A DNA stretch of 64,000 bases from Asterias rubens (GCF_902459465.1 NC_047065.1:19791828-19855827), one strand, 5' to 3'; numbered from the stretch's first letter, positions 1-15,400 are shown. The notes: generated by a model not told the origin, from the sequence alone. A program made the numbers and translations.

Positions 1-1
1 A

Positions 2-322
2 AACAGACCGGAAAGGAAAACTACAACAAAATACAGATCCAGAGACAGTCACGAAGGAGTCAACTATGAAGACGGTAAATCGGACAACTCTCCTATGGAC
101 GAGGATGAAACAGACCAAGATGGTTTCGTCGTTTACACTAGAGGAGGAGTACGAAGAAGAAGGAAAAAAAGAACCTCGTGGGTACGGAAAACAACGGACA
201 CACATTCTGACTCGCAACCATCTACAAGCAAGAGTAATGACAAGCAAGAACAAACCAGTCGGCCCAGTCAGCCAAGTACTCCAAGAGGAAGGGGAAGGGG
301 GAGACCAGTTGAAAAAGTGTAA
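2..322 (+). pseudogene. C-terminal end of LINE ORF1
   Basis: The frame is open from the window edge to a TAA at 320-322. The visible 106 residues are hydrophilic and highly charged, with a run of basic residues (GVRRRRKKR) and a Gly-Arg tail (RGRGRGR). L1-type ORF1 proteins bind RNA and act as chaperones for the retrotransposon RNP, and a basic C-terminus fits that role. Assignment rests mainly on position just before ORF2; no domain motif is visible in this part. Confidence 0.6.
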
Positions 323-378
323 ATACCCTCATCACCAATACGAGCATGAACTGGTTTAATATACATTTACTGGTGTTT

Positions 379-3300
379 ATGTCTCTATTATCCATTGCTT
401 CACTAAATGTCAATGGATTAAGGAATGATCTGAAAAGAAATGTTCTTTTTGATTTCTTATGTCGCCGGAAATTTGGTCTCATTTCCTGCAAGAGACCCAC
501 AGTGAATTAAACGATGAAGTTGTGTGGGACAAGCAGTGGCAAGGCAAAATGTTCTTTAGTCATGGAAATAGACAATCTAGAGGAGTAGCAATTCTAACTT
601 CTCACAAGGTCAGTCTAAATATTACCAATATTACACGTGACGATGAAGGTAGATTTATTAAAGCTCAAGTTGACTGGAACAAAAATACATTTTGCATTGC
701 TTCTGTCTATGCCCCCAACCAGATTAACCAACGTACTCAGTTTTTCGATAATCTTAGTGACCAAATCACTGGTATAGACGATTGGATTGTAGGAGGGGAT
801 TTTAACTGTAACCTTGATAATCCAATTAGAGATGGTAGTAAAATTGTTTTAACTAACGTACTTCAAGAAAAAGACCTGGTTGATTCCTGGCGTACCATTC
901 ATCCAGATAAAGAAGGTTACACTCATTATCATAAAGGATGCAATCAAGCCAGTAGAATTGATTATCTGTTTATTTCGTCAAATCTATTGAATAATGTCAA
1001 TGAGGTCTCTGTTATTCCCAGTGGACTGTCTGATCATCAAGTTACAGGTCTTAAATTGTGTAATATTGACACCCCTCACGGCCAAGGCAGATGGATTTGC
1101 AATAATAGTCTGCTGAAAGACAAAGATTGCAACTTCAGGGTTGTTACCTTTTGGAGTTATTGGAGAACACAAAAGTATAATTATGACAAGGTGTCAGACT
1201 GGTGGGAAAATGGCAAATTTAGAACAAAGGAAATTATTCGGGACTTTGGAAAAGAAAAAGCCTCTGATAAAAAACGTCACTTCGTTCACTTACAGAAACG
1301 CCATGCGTATTTATTGAGTAAAGGCTTAAACTGTGACACTGATGCTATTAATGAAATTGAAACTGAGCTTAAAATCTATGAGACTAATGAGTGGAAAAAA
1401 GCCCAAATTAGAATCCGCAACACTGTAAAAGATGAAGGCGAAAAAGCTTCTAAATATTTCCTCAACCTGGAAAAGCAGCAAGTAAATAATGGGAAAATAG
1501 ACAAATTACTCACCAACGATGGTAGTTATGCTAACCAGCCAGACACTATGTTGAACTGTGCCAATGAGTTCTATAGTAATTTATATAAGGCAGAGGAAAT
1601 ATCTCCTTTCCACCTAGAAGGCATTATTTCTAAAATAGAAACCAAACAAATTCCCGAAGAGATTCAGTCTAACCTTGATTGTGAAATTACAGCCGACGAA
1701 GCTAGGAAAGCTATTTTTTAGATGAACAAAAATAAGTCCCCAGGGCAGGATGGTCTGACTGTAGAATTCTACCAAACCTATTGGGATGTTATTAGCACAG
1801 ATTTGATTGATGTTTATAATGATTGTCTTAACAAAGGTACAATGTGTAACTCTATGAATTCCGCTTTGATTAGACTCTTTTATAAAAATGTGGGCGATAG
1901 ATACGAATTGAAAAACTGGCGTCCCATTAGTCTGCTCAACGTGGATTATAAAATCCTGGCTAAAGTGATCACAAACAGATTGAAACTAATCATGCCCATT
2001 ATTATCGGCGAAGAGCAAACTTGTGGGGTAACCTCTAGAAATATTCAAGAGAATATTATGCTTTTACGAGATGTTATTGATTTTGCTAACTGGAATAATT
2101 TGCAAGCTTGTCTTCTAAGTATAGATCAAGAAAAAGCTTTTGATCGTATCAGCTGGGTTTATATGTTTACTGTTATGGACAGAATGGGTATCCCACCGAA
2201 ATTGATTAAGTGGATTAAAGTTCTTTACAGTAATCCTTATTGTAGTATTATCCTGAACAATTTTATTGGCGCTTCCGTTAAGGTTGAACGAGGGATACGA
2301 CAAGGGTGCCCATTATCTCCTTTGTTGTACTCCATTTGTGCGGAGGGGTTAGCCTCCCTAGTCAGAAGTAGTTGTAAACTTAAAGGTATTGTTACCCCTA
2401 ATGGGGAATGCAGTGTTCGTTTAATCCAACATGCTGACGACACTAATATATTTGTTAGTGACAATAAGGAATTCGATGTAATTCAGAACATTCTCAACGT
2501 GTATTGTAAAGGTAGTGGTTCTAAACTTAATGTTGATAAATCTAAAGGTCTTTGGTTAGGGAACTGGAGAAGTAGAAAAGATAGCCCTGGTAGTTTCAAA
2601 TTTGTTAAGAAACTTAAAATTCTCGGTATCATATTTGGGACTGACATTACGCCCGAAGACAATTGGGGTCCCAGAATTAACAAAATTAGCTCTACTCTAG
2701 ACAAATGGTCCAAACGTCACCTCAACTTAAATGGTAAAGTAGTTATTGTGAACAATTTGATAGGAGCAGGGATTAACTATTTGGGAAGCGTGCTTGAATG
2801 TCCCAACTACTGGATCAAAAAGATGAATGATCTTATTTGGACATTTTTTTGGAGTGGGAAAATGGAGAAAATCAAGAGAAATACCATCATAGGTCCCCCA
2901 AAATTGGGGGGAATGGGCCTTTTGAATATTGAGAGTAAATTAATGAGTCTTAAGCTTCAATGGTTAGTTCGGTACCCATCCTCTGAAGGTAAATGGAAAC
3001 TGTATTTTGATTACTGGTTGAAATGTGCCGGAGCAGACGATCATTTAGAATGGTACATATTTGCTAACATTCGTAAGAATCTTCAAATCACCCCGTTTTA
3101 CCATGAACTTATCGTTGCTTTTAAGTACGCAGGAGGGAAGCTTTTATGCAATTTTACCAGCATTTGGGAAGCCATGGAAGTTCCACTGTGGAATAATGTC
3201 AAGGTTACTAGGGATGAATCACTTTTAAAGAGCCCTCTTCTAAAATCTGTGGGTTGTTATAATGTGGGTGATGTTGTCAGACAAGGAGAACTATTTTCCT

Positions 3301-4129
3301 TTCATGATATAGCCAGAGCATGTCAAATTAAACATATTAATGCTGGTAGAATTTTGAAGAGAATTGAAAAACACATAGATTATACGTTAATCAAAGAGAA
3401 AAGAGAAGGACCGGCAGTGCACACAAGTAACTGGCTTGCCATTTGTGATCATCAAAGCAAAACTGTTCCTATCTGTGAAACTAATGTGAAGTCTAATTAT
3501 ATGAACTGCATAATGTGTAAATTTGTTTCTCCCAAGGTGCAAGTTAAATGGAAACACATTTTTCACCTAGGACAAGACTTACCTTGGGCTTCAGTTTGGA
3601 TGAGTAATTGGAAAAATGGGTTAATGGATCCGGATGACAAACAGTTTATGTACAAACTTAGACATAGAATTCTACCAACTAAGACGTTTTGCTGAAAATA
3701 GGTGTCGTTAAAGAACTAACATGCCCGCTTTGTAACACAAACAATGAAACTCACGAACATATCTTTATTTATTGTACCCACACTTGGGAGGCTTGGATCT
3801 TTGTGGAAAGACTGCTCAAAAAATATACTGGTAACAAACACTATTACTTGAATGACTCTAATAGAATGCTTGGTTATAATTTAGAACCAGTTCAGGCTAT
3901 TGTCGTAGCTAAACTGCTCAGACTGATCTGGAATATAAGATGCAAAAAGGTTTTCAACAGTAATTCCAGACCAGCAGAAATTGACATCATCAGTCAGTTA
4001 AAAAAATCCTTGAAATACTTTCTCCGTATGGAAAAGACCAGATTGAGCCCAGAATCTTTTGAAACTTTTTACACTAGAAATAATGCGTTGTGTTTCACTG
4101 TTAATGATGATGTCAATTTCGATTACTAA
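379..4129 (+). pseudogene. LINE ORF2 (APE endonuclease + reverse transcriptase), broken
   Basis: Likely start is ATG 379. The endonuclease N-terminus is readable to about 485, where the frame shifts. The rest of the endonuclease follows (IVGGDFNC, SRIDYLFIS, LSDHQ). An in-frame TAG at 1719-1721 interrupts the protein just before the RT core. RT motifs follow: SPGQDGLTVEFYQTYW, RPISLLNVDYKILAKVI, QEKAFDRISW, GIRQGCPLSPLLYSI, and the catalytic box as HADD rather than YADD. At about 3690-3697 the frame shifts again, into a C-terminal part with a CPLC...THEHIFIYC zinc knuckle and stop at 4129. The three lesions are seen directly; the enzyme activities are family knowledge. Confidence 0.88.
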
Positions 4130-4460
4130 TTGCTTTTCTCACCAAAGGCCGTCGCCGTGTTCCTTTTTTATGACCTTTTTGTTTATTTATTTTTGTTTTA
4201 TTAACCTTGAGTGTCTAAAATAATTTCTACCCATTGTTTTTCTCGATCACCGTGATTAGATCACGCTAAAATGTATATATAAATATTTATGTCTCTTGTT
4301 CTTGTTTGTATGTTATCAATTTAATTTATATGTATTACAACCAGTAGCTCATTTAATCTGTTATATAATAGCAGTATGTATTGGAGCTTGTTGTATTGAT
4401 GTATGTTGTTGCTGATAATTGTTGTTGAATAAACGGAGTAGAATAACTCCACATCAAGAG

Positions 4461-4731
<271 letters not shown>

Positions 4732-4899
4732 ACACAAAAAAAAGTAAAAAAAAAAACGCACAAACAAAACCCCACAGAATAACTTACTAAATTAGACCTC
4801 TGGATGCTGACAGTTTCCCCTGTGTTGTGGAAATGTAAAACAATGTGTCCTAAGTTCTGTATAAAACGTGTACTTAAAATACATTTGTTTTCCGTTCAG

Positions 4900-6440
4900 C
4901 ACCACCCGATTATGCGAGGTTGAATCCATTCTACCGCTTGGCTGCTTACTACGTCTCTATGCAGAGTAGAGCTATCAACCCAACGCCTCCTTCAACGGAC
5001 ATCGTAACAGGGCGTGGCTCCATGGGTCATTACCTCCGTCTCACCAACCCAAGAGCTTGGATCGACCCCGCGTACTTCAGATCTGGTGGGACGTGTGTAG
5101 AGGAAGGGGTGGGTGAGTGCTACCGGGGGTTCGCAATGTCAATATGGGTTCTTCTTGAGGAGAAGCCTGTGGATATTGGAGAGTCGTTGATGTTCTATGC
5201 TGGTAGAGACGTTGCTGATCTTGGCACACCCCATGTTGTTATCCTAATTGATGCTGATGTGAATCTGATCTTTCAAGGTATTTTGTATGAAAAAGTTGAG
5301 TTTTGAGTACATTGAGTACCTTGTTTGGTAGTTACGTGCGCTAGATAAGACTTCGATATGTGTATTATTATTAATTTGTACTATATGAAACTAGTTTTAT
5401 AATCAAATCGTCAGTTGTCTTTTCAGCGATATGGGATGCGTTGGAGCATAACGTTTTGTTATCAGTTGCCTCATTTAAAGGATTCGGGTACTTTTCAAAA
5501 TGTCCCCAGTTTGAAACAAGTCACAAAATCATTTTGGTCTCATGAGACCAAAATGATTTTAGTACGTAAAATCTCCTTAACCAGTTATTATATTATTATA
5601 CCAAAACCATAGCATAACTGGAAAATACGTTTTTACATGCTAAAACTGAGACGACAATTATTACTTTGACAGCACCTCAGTAAGTACAATGAGCTGAGTA
5701 AAAACATCACTGCGTTCGCGTGTCTTTGGTAACGCAGCAGGTGTTACTGCAAGAAGGCATAGTAAAATTACTAGCATTCGGCTTCTACAGTTGAAATTGT
5801 TTGTTTTGAAAGTTGTTTCTTTCAATCAAAATGACAAAGTTCTACTTGGATGTTATATAAAACAAATAATGAATGTTTTTCATTCGTGCAATGGTGCGAA
5901 TATGTTCATTCGTTAAAAGCTGGAATGTTCCATTCAACTCGGCTCCGCCTCGTTGAATAGAACATTCCATCTTTCAACTCATGAACATATTCGCACCATT
6001 GCACTCATAAACATTCATTATGTGTATACTAACACACATCGGTGTAATTAAAATCGGTGTTATTTATCACGATGTAAATTTCATATACATCTAATACTGT
6101 CGTATGTTCCATACCCACACAGTGAACGACGGCTCATTCCTGTGGAATGTCACAGTACACACCGAGGGCGTACCCTGGGGATCGTGGTGCAACCTTGCTA
6201 TGACATGGAAACCGAACACTGGTGTTATGGCCTACATTAATAGCTGGAATGTTGGTATCCTTAATGTCATTACGTTAGAGGCCCTTAATGTAACCTCGTC
6301 ACCAGCTGCGTCACCATGGGAGATAACCATTGGTGGAAGGGGCCTCAGAGCCAGCCAATCACCGATGGCTATCACTGATCTAGTCATTTGGGATCGATTC
6401 TTGTTTGATCTCGAAAGACATCGCTATCTTGGCATGACAG
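4900..6440 (+). CDS. Receptor LamG-like module 1 (2 exons)
   Basis: Exons 4900-5277 and 6123-6440, joined in phase 1. The first exon carries the N-terminal strands and the disulphide loop with CYRGFAMSIWV. The second carries WCNLAMTWKPNTGVMAYIN and ends in ITDLVIWDRFLF, the typical end of a concanavalin-like fold. Both outer boundaries are phase 1. Probably an extracellular ligand- or glycan-binding module; ligand unknown. Confidence 0.85.
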
Positions 6441-9400
6441 GTAAGTCTGTCTTAACTCTGTTTCATTTGATCGCTCCATCAATTAAAATTCATTTCAGAT
6501 AACGATGGAACCAGACATGATGCCGCATACGTGAATTTAATCACTGCATCAAGGGTACTTTCTATGGGAACCAGAAACACCCTGGTTATTACCCCTACGA
6601 TACGTGTTCTTTTGGTTCTTCTTCGTGCACTACCAACAATATAAGACGGCAAAAAAGTAACTTGGCTGTTGTAAAAACACCTATATTTTAAAAAAATTAC
6701 TAATATTCTTAAAATGAAAATACCAGCCGTCGATTGCACAAAGAGTAAGGACTCGTTTTATCTCGAGTTAGGAGGAGTAACTCGTCCTAACTTAGGATTA
6801 ATCTTGATGTGTGCATGCTACAGTGCAGGGTTGGGACTCGTCCTAAGTCCTAAGATTAGTCTTAAGATAGGAAAAAAATTGTGAAATCGACGGCAGGAGA
6901 CGGACAGTTTAATTACGGTGATTTTGACACCTTGTAAGTTACAATCAGTCGAGTATTGTTGTCGCGGTAAGTGCTTACAAGTGAAAAGTGCCGATTTCCA
7001 TTGTTGCAGTAATTCCTATTGACAAGAACAGCTTTTCAAAATTCCTGCTATTAATAGCTTCACGCTGAATCAGAGGAGAGATCAACCATGTCGATAGGGC
7101 ACTTTTCACCTGTAAGCACTTACCGTGACAACAATACTCGACCGATTGTAACAAACAAGGTGTCAAAATCCCCGTAATAAAATTGTCCGTTTCCTGGTAT
7201 TTTCAATTTTAGATAATGAGAAACAGTTTTAAAATTATAGGTGCTTTTACAACAGCCTAGTTACTTTTGTTGCTGTCTTTAGTACAGGGGAACTAGCAGT
7301 TTAATCTACTATCCAATGGACAATGCAAATACGCTAAAGTACCTTGTTGAAGGACACAAGTGTCAAGACCAGGACGTGTACCGTCACTCGGAACTGCTTA
7401 TCTTTCGGGTCTTCATTCCTAAAACAATCTGCTTTTCAATTGATTTATTGGAAACTGAACAATTTGTTTTACTTCACTGTAGCTAAGGAGCTTCATGTTC
7501 TACAAAAAGCAGATTATCTCTGGTCAATGGATGGTTATATACGACGAGATCACACGGCCATCCTTGGCCAAGCCCATGTTGCCAGTACCAGTGATATCCT
7601 CACTCCAAGCGGGTCACCATTGGTGGTTGTACCAGGACGGGACGGCAAGGGTCGGGCAGTTGAAGTGGACGGGGCAGCAGATCGATGGCTTGCCCTTGGT
7701 GAGTATCTGGTCATTGAGTTTATCAGGTTCTTCTTTACTGGTGCAGACATCTTAAATTTCTCCCATTGATGTTAGTGTAACCAAACAGTGGCTGGAATAA
7801 CAAAATAGTCTGGTTCCTATTTGCAAAAGGATTCATGGCATTAATTTTTCTGAATTGATACTATAGGAACATGACCAAGATGGATGCAAAGGTCTATATT
7901 ATGATTAGACTGGTACCCCATCTTTATCATGCTGTTCGGAACAAGTGATTTATTATTTCTATATACTTTTCGATTGGTCTGAGGTGACGTTTGATTGATC
8001 TGAGTGGTACGCATTGTCCTTTGTGATAGGTGCACTGCCCTCTTGTGATTAAAACAGACAAGCACACCGTGACTTACTTCTTATAATACAACATGCCTAG
8101 TCTACCTGATAAACGTGGCCTCAACACGGTACACAAATACCATAAAAATAGTACTACTAAGAAAATACAAATGTTATGGATAAGAATGTGAACAACAGAA
8201 ATATGTTCTAGTGTCAGATTCAGATAATTTGTTGAATGAAAGTTGCAAAACTCATGTTAACCAGAGACTGTTTAACAAAGAAAAACGGATGGTATTTTGT
8301 AACAATTTTAATCCCATTCTATTCAGGTGAGGAATTTACAGGCAAATGCATCAGCGACCCCTCCCGATGTCACAACGGTGTCACCATTGCAATATGGGTA
8401 CAGCTGAGTCGTCCAATCAGTGGCAACCAGACCTCATTTGCATTTATCTTTAGCTCTGGTGGCCAATCATCAAGAGGATGTGCTATTTACGTCGTTGGAT
8501 CAAACAGGTTAAGAGCAACGGTTGCCGATGGAAGCAAAGAGTGGATTGTTGAGTTGAACTTTGATACTAACAAAGGTATTTTATTTATGTCAGATTAAAA
8601 AAAAATGTATATCATTAAAATCGATAACATCTAAAGGGCCATGTGACATGTGGTAATTTACGGGCAACCAGTTCCTTGCAATCTCCAAGAAGATAAAACA
8701 TTGATATCTAAATGTTCGCCTATTGTTCTTGTGGATCGTAAGACGTTGTTTGACTCGGAAGGAAATGACTCACGTACTATCAAAGTTGTCCTGTAGCATG
8801 CACTTCAGCTGGTTGCCTCCAAGTTGCCTGCAAAAGTTATCTTGTGTGACAAGGCCCTAAAGTAATACAATTTTTAACTTATGTGGCAAAGCGATACAAA
8901 AGCATGCGGCATGACTCTAGTATAACGAATAACGTTGATTTATATTTTTTTATACTGGCTACAAACATATAATGATTCATTAATTTAACTGTTGTATTTA
9001 TTTAGTTCTATTTTATTTAAAATCTTAAAGGCAGTGGACAATATTGGTAAGTCAAAGACTAGCCTTCACAGTTGGTGTATCTCAACACATGCATAAAATA
9101 ACAAACCTGTGAAAATTTGAGCTCAATCGGTCATCCAAGTTGCGAGATAATAATGAAAGCAAAACACACCCTTGTCACACGAAGTTGTATGCGTTTAGAT
9201 GGTTGATTTCGAGACCTCAAGTTCTAAACCTGAGGTCTCGAAATCAAATTCGTGGAAAATTACCCCTTTCTCGAAAACTATGGCACTTGAGGGAGCCGTT
9301 TTTCACATTGTTTTATACCATCAACCTCTCCCAATTACTCGTCACCAAGAAAGGTTTCATGTTAATAATTATTTTGAGTAATTACCAATAGTGTCCACTG

Positions 9401-12400
9401 CCTTTAAGACTTTTTACAAAAAAATACGAGTGAGTCGAGGTTGTCAATGAAGTACCTCCGGAAGATGGGAAAACCAGACCCCTGCCAACAAAACACTGAA
9501 AGTATTGTTTATTAAAACTAACATTTGTTTCATTGTCTGTTGTTGTTTTTATGTAAAAGATGAATGGGTACATCTCGCCATGGCCTGGGGCCCATCTACC
9601 GGATTGGTGTTATACATCAACGGTGATACTCGAGGTATAGACCGCCTTGGAGTTATCCGAATACGGCATGCTGATCTGGATCCCCGTCTCCTCCTAGGAC
9701 GACGTAATGATTACCTAGCAGGGTTTGCACAGTTTACTCTGGAGCACCTAGCCATCTGGAAGAGGGCTATTGAACCTTGGCAAGCAAGGACAGAGTTTGG
9801 ACTCATTGGTAAATGATATAGTTTAAAGTCACATAATAATTTACGTACAACTTACACGGTCTTAAAATGGTGACAGGAAGAAAACATCTCGCGAAATAAT
9901 TTTGTCTGATATTCATAAAATTGTTTTCCCGTGTGGAGTTTTTCGCTCAGTAAGTTTTTTTTTGTTTTCTTCTTTTTTTTCGATGTTATGCAAAATGTGC
10001 AATCGTTTTTCTCGCTATTTTCTCGCGACCCAGATGGCCGATCAATCTCAAACTTCTACATGTTTGTCAGTTTATGTTTATGGTGGATAACGCTAAGTGC
10101 GTACACTATCAACAACTGTTTTGTTAGCCAAATCCATACCTGTAATGTTCCTTTAATACATGGTTATTGTACCTTCTCCTTGTGACAGAGAACAGTCAAT
10201 ATTCCTCAGCTAGCTATTATTGGAATGTAAGGCAACTGGTTAGCAGCACCTTGGAGTATTTATCCGATGCTGTTAATGATGGAGTGACCATAGGACCCAG
10301 TGCGAACGTCAATGTTTTTAAATCAATGGCAGTTGACCTTAAGGAACCAGGGGCTGGTATAGTACTCGGTAAGCATTGTTTTAAGTTTACTCACATTGGA
10401 ACACACCTAAGCATAGCACCTTAGTATACTTAAACCGGATTAGGCCCTACACCGGTGCAAACACATGTCTTATACGAGATAAATCGTTGCGGTACTCGCT
10501 GCCAAAACATAGGATTCGAACTGCCTCTAGCTACCGGGCAACCTCGGTAGTCTATAGTTGGTAAGACACTGCTCTGTAATTGCAAGGGTTGTTGGTTCGA
10601 ATCCCACCCGAGTAACATGCCGGTGATATTTTTTTCAAAGGACTCGGGAAAGTACTGAGTTAAATTGCTAACACACATTGGGTAAAAAAACAAACATTTA
10701 AACACAGTGTATATTGATGTGTTGTGTGTTTTCAATTCAATTCAATTCAATAAACATTTATTTCAGTATTGTCCTCACATGATATAATACATCATTGGTT
10801 TTTCATAAATATTAACAGTGGCAGTTGTAAACAGTAGCCAAAGTTATTAACAAGTCAGAAGGGCAAAACTTAGGATTGGGTGAAGCCTTGGCTTTTGTAC
10901 CCTAACCTATTGACAGACTAACATTAAGACTCACAAGACAAGGGACTACAAGGACATACGAACAAATGTAGGTGTATCAACAATATACCAAAAGTAAGCC
11001 ATGACAAAAAAATTATAATGAATATGCATTGAGTAGTAATTGTTTTAATTTTTTTGAGAATATAGGTAGAGTGATTGCAGATTTAACAGAACCATCCAAA
11101 TTATTCCAGTATGTAACACCGCGTTGAACAAGGCTGTTTTTATACATTGAGGTTCGGTTACGAGAAACAAAAAGATTTTTCTTAGAAGTGCTTCGAGTTT
11201 TGTATGAATGAATGCCAGTAGTTAAAGTAAAAAATGAGCTAAAACAAGGTGGTAGTGCATTACCCATGTACTTGTACATAAATTTACATAATTTCAAATA
11301 ATAAAGATCATTAAATTTTAACAATTTAAGGTTACAAAATAATGCAGTAGTATGATCAAGAAAACCAGCATTAGAAATGATCCTAACAGCTCGCTTTTGT
11401 AAAGTAAGAAGCCTATTACATTGTGTAGGCAAACCACCCCAAGTAAGAACCGAGTAACTTAAATAGGGAAGAACAAAACAATTATATAGAGTTAATAAGA
11501 CATGGCTTGGTAAAAATTTCTTTAGACGATTAATTATACCAATATTCTTTGATATTTTACTCGCAACATCATTCATATGACTTTTCCAAGACAATTTTTC
11601 ATCAATTCTTATACCAAGGAATTTAGTACTTGTTACTCTTTGTAGGTCAATTCCATTTAAGATTAAAGGCACAGATTGAATATATTTACGTTGTCTTGGA
11701 CAAAATATCATATAATTTGTTTTAAGTAGATTAATACACAGTTTATTAGCAACAAGCCACGTACTTATTTTTACCATTTCAACGTTAAGGGTAAGAATAG
11801 CTGTATCTACATTTCTGTGGCTGTACACTAAACTTGTATCATCGGCAAATGATATAATTTCGGATGTGTTACAGATATCAATGATATAAATAATAAAAAG
11901 AAGAGGACCCAAAACAGAACCCTGAGGTACTCCACAAGAAATAGGTTTTTCAGATGAATGGACAGAATTATATGAAACAAACTGTTTTCTATTAGATAAA
12001 TAGCTTTTGAACCACTCCAAGGTTACTCCACGGATTCCATAATGCGCTAGTTTACATATCAAAATATCATGGTTAATCGTGTCAAAAGCTTTAGAAAGGT
12101 CTAAAAATACACCAATAGAAATGTTGTTTTCTTCAACGGCATTTAGCAAATTATTCATTACATAAGACGTTGCTAGCTCAGTAGAGCGATTTGCCCTGAA
12201 ACCAAACTGTGACTCAGAAAGAATATTATGTTTATTTATGAATGCAATGAGGCGACTATATATCAACTTTTCAAATACCTTGGAAAAAGTAGATAAAACA
12301 GAGATAGGTCTGAAATTACCAATGACATGTTTATCCCCTCCTTTGTGGACCGGAATGACTTTAGCTATTTTAAGCCCGTCTGGAAAAACCCCTGAACTTA

Positions 12401-15400
12401 TAGACCTATTGAAAATCTTGGCTAGCGGTTTTGCTAAGGAGTACCTGGCTTTCTTGATAACAGAAGAATTTAAAGAATCGCAACCTGGCGATTTACCAGA
12501 AGGGAGATTATTTAAAACATCTGCAATTTCTTCTTGTAAAATAGGACTAAGGAACAGAGAATGGGAACATTTATCGTCAAGAAAGGATTGAAAAGTAGTG
12601 TTACATAAGGGAAGCTTTCTAGCAAGTGAAGCGCCAATGTTAACAAAGTACTCATTAAATGCCTCACTAATTTCTTTATTCCCTTCGATTGACGCACCAT
12701 CTTGGACAAAATAAGAGGGATTGGGCTTGTGGTTGCCCTTGTTCAACACAGAATTGATCACTTTCCAAGTACCTTTAATATTGTCCTTATTTTTTTCAAA
12801 TTTCGAACTAAAATACTGTTTCTTTGAAGCCTTTATTAAATAATTTAGCTTGTTTTTGTACGTAGTATAATTAGATTTATTTTGCAGAGTAGGATTTTTA
12901 AGAACTTTTTTATACAGATAGTTTTTCCTCCGCATTGAGTTGTAAACACCATCAGATAACCATGGTGACTTACATTTATGTTTTGTTTTACTCACGAATG
13001 AAAATCGTATAGAAAAACAAGTAACATTTCAAAATGATGATTGATCTTTTCAAATGAGCCTTTTGTATACATTGGTTCTTCTCTCTGCTTGAAATGTTTT
13101 TAATATTTTCATAGCGTTCTGGTTTCAGAAAGAAACAATTATCAGTTTCAACAAAAAAATGAAATAATTATAATGCAGGTGATTTCATCGGAACTTGTGT
13201 CAGTAATCCATTCCTATGTGGAGATGGGTTAAGTGTTTCATTCTGGGTGAAATTTGTGCATCAAGAGACTACGGAGAATATCAGGCAGATAATCAGGTAA
13301 ATTAGCAATTCAATTTTTACTTATCAACATTAAAGGATGCGGGTACTTTTTGTAACACAAGACACAATGTCCACATATTATTTACATTAAACTTACACCG
13401 TTTGAAGATAATGATAGTAGAAAGCGTACCTTAAAATATTAGTTGCTGAGGTGCTGTATTTTTTGAGAAATGAGTAAAATAATTTCATGAAAATACTTTT
13501 TTTACATGCTAAAATTAGTTTTGTCTCATGATCACTGAAGAGACGAACATTTTGTTCATGACATTGTTTTACTCATTTCTCAAAAACTACAGCACCTCAG
13601 CAAGTAATATTTTCAGTGAAGCTTTCGACTACCATTATCTTCAAATTGTGTAAGTTAAGTGTAAAATCTGGAAATTGTTTTTTTTTTTTTTTTTTTTCGT
13701 ACAAAAAGTACCCAGACTCGTTAAGTAATTAATTAAGTAAGTAGAGGACGAGTCATTGAATGTCGCATATGCAAACCATAAACACGAACATCAGTTGCGA
13801 GCTCTAATGCTATGTAGGTAATGTCTCGTGGGAATTCGAATTATTCTCTTTATACTTGTAGAGTATAAACCTTGTTTTCTGTTTCTTGATGTAGTTCTGG
13901 AGCACATGAAGATGATGCTGGGTTTGCAGTTTTCATTAAAGGTTCATTGGTTGTCTTTGTGGTTGACTGCTCTCTTGGAAGATGGACCGCATCAATCAAG
14001 AAAGAGGTAGACATTAATAGTAATAACAATAGTAAAAATAATAAAAATAAATAACACTTAATAGAGCGCCGTTGTGGCGGCTTCAACTATCCGCCGTGTT
14101 CAGTTTTCCGATTTACCAAAACACGGTAACATTACGTCATGCAACGCCTGCGCACAGCAAGCGAAAGTAGTAAATTTTTAGTGCCGTACTGAGTCCCGGA
14201 CAACTTAACACGGCGGAAGACTGAAACCACCACACCGGTATCCGCCTCAGGAAGGCGCTCATGGCGCTTGAGGAGAGAAAGACAAATTAGGACTGAGGAT
14301 TGCGTGAGTATGCTCGTTTGAACAGGTGAGATTCCAATGCAAATCATCAAACCTGAAGTATTTCACAAAGTAAACCATAAAGTGAAAAAGCATCTTTAAA
14401 AGAGTTCTTCAATGATAACCACTCTTGAGTTTGATTTTTTTTATGGGGATACGAGTTGTTGGTTTTCACCAATGAAGAGGGTCAGTTAATTATTTCACTT
14501 AAACCATGGAGGAAGGAAGAGAAGGAGCTCGAACGACCTGCAAAACCGCAGAGTAACAAAAGAATACTCTGACAGTGCCCTAGCCATGCTCAAGGCAGTC
14601 GCATTATTTGCTCCGAAAAGACGCCGCTGTAAACCCACCCGTACACCCTGTGTGTGGTGCGTGCGATCACACCGCATGGCCCACCCGTTTACACACTGTC
14701 ACATCGTACGACTACTGTGCACACAAGTCATCCGCATTCGTACCACTAACCGCATGCGGAGGCCGTCAGGCCGACAGCCTTGTCGGGTCTGTAACTTCCG
14801 GGTTTAATGTGTTGTATTGAAAAATTTCCACTTGTGGAAATAATTGGAGGCTCTCGGATATGCTAGTATGCAGACCATGAATATGTATATCTTTCGTCAG
14901 ACCTATCAGACAACACAGGATGTGAGGCAAATGAATTATTCATTTTGACGTCCAATCACGCACGCCTATCATGCTCGCTGAGCGTCCGTGGTGGTGGTTT
15001 GTGATGTAGACATGTCTCGTCTTTCGCGGGCATTATGGTAATGAGCTGACCATGGGAACTCTTCGCTTATTATAGTAATAAGGTCAGTGGCTTCAACACA
15101 GACCCTACAAGGCTGTCGGCCTGACGGCCTCCGCATGCGGATAGTGTACTGGGGCATCGTGTCGTGCGATGTTTTACGCACAGTGAATACGGGTGGGTTT
15201 TTATACAGCGGCGGTCTTTTTTCGGAGTGAATAATTCGACTGCCTTGAGCAAGGCTAACAATGCCCCTGTCTGACCAGTGGAAAAATATAGGAGACCTCC
15301 AGCTGGACGGCCGATTAACGAGTAGGATTAAATCTCTTTGTACAGAACGTGTGGTACCGCCAGTCTGCGCTCTTACCTGCGTGTAAAGATGAATCATTGG

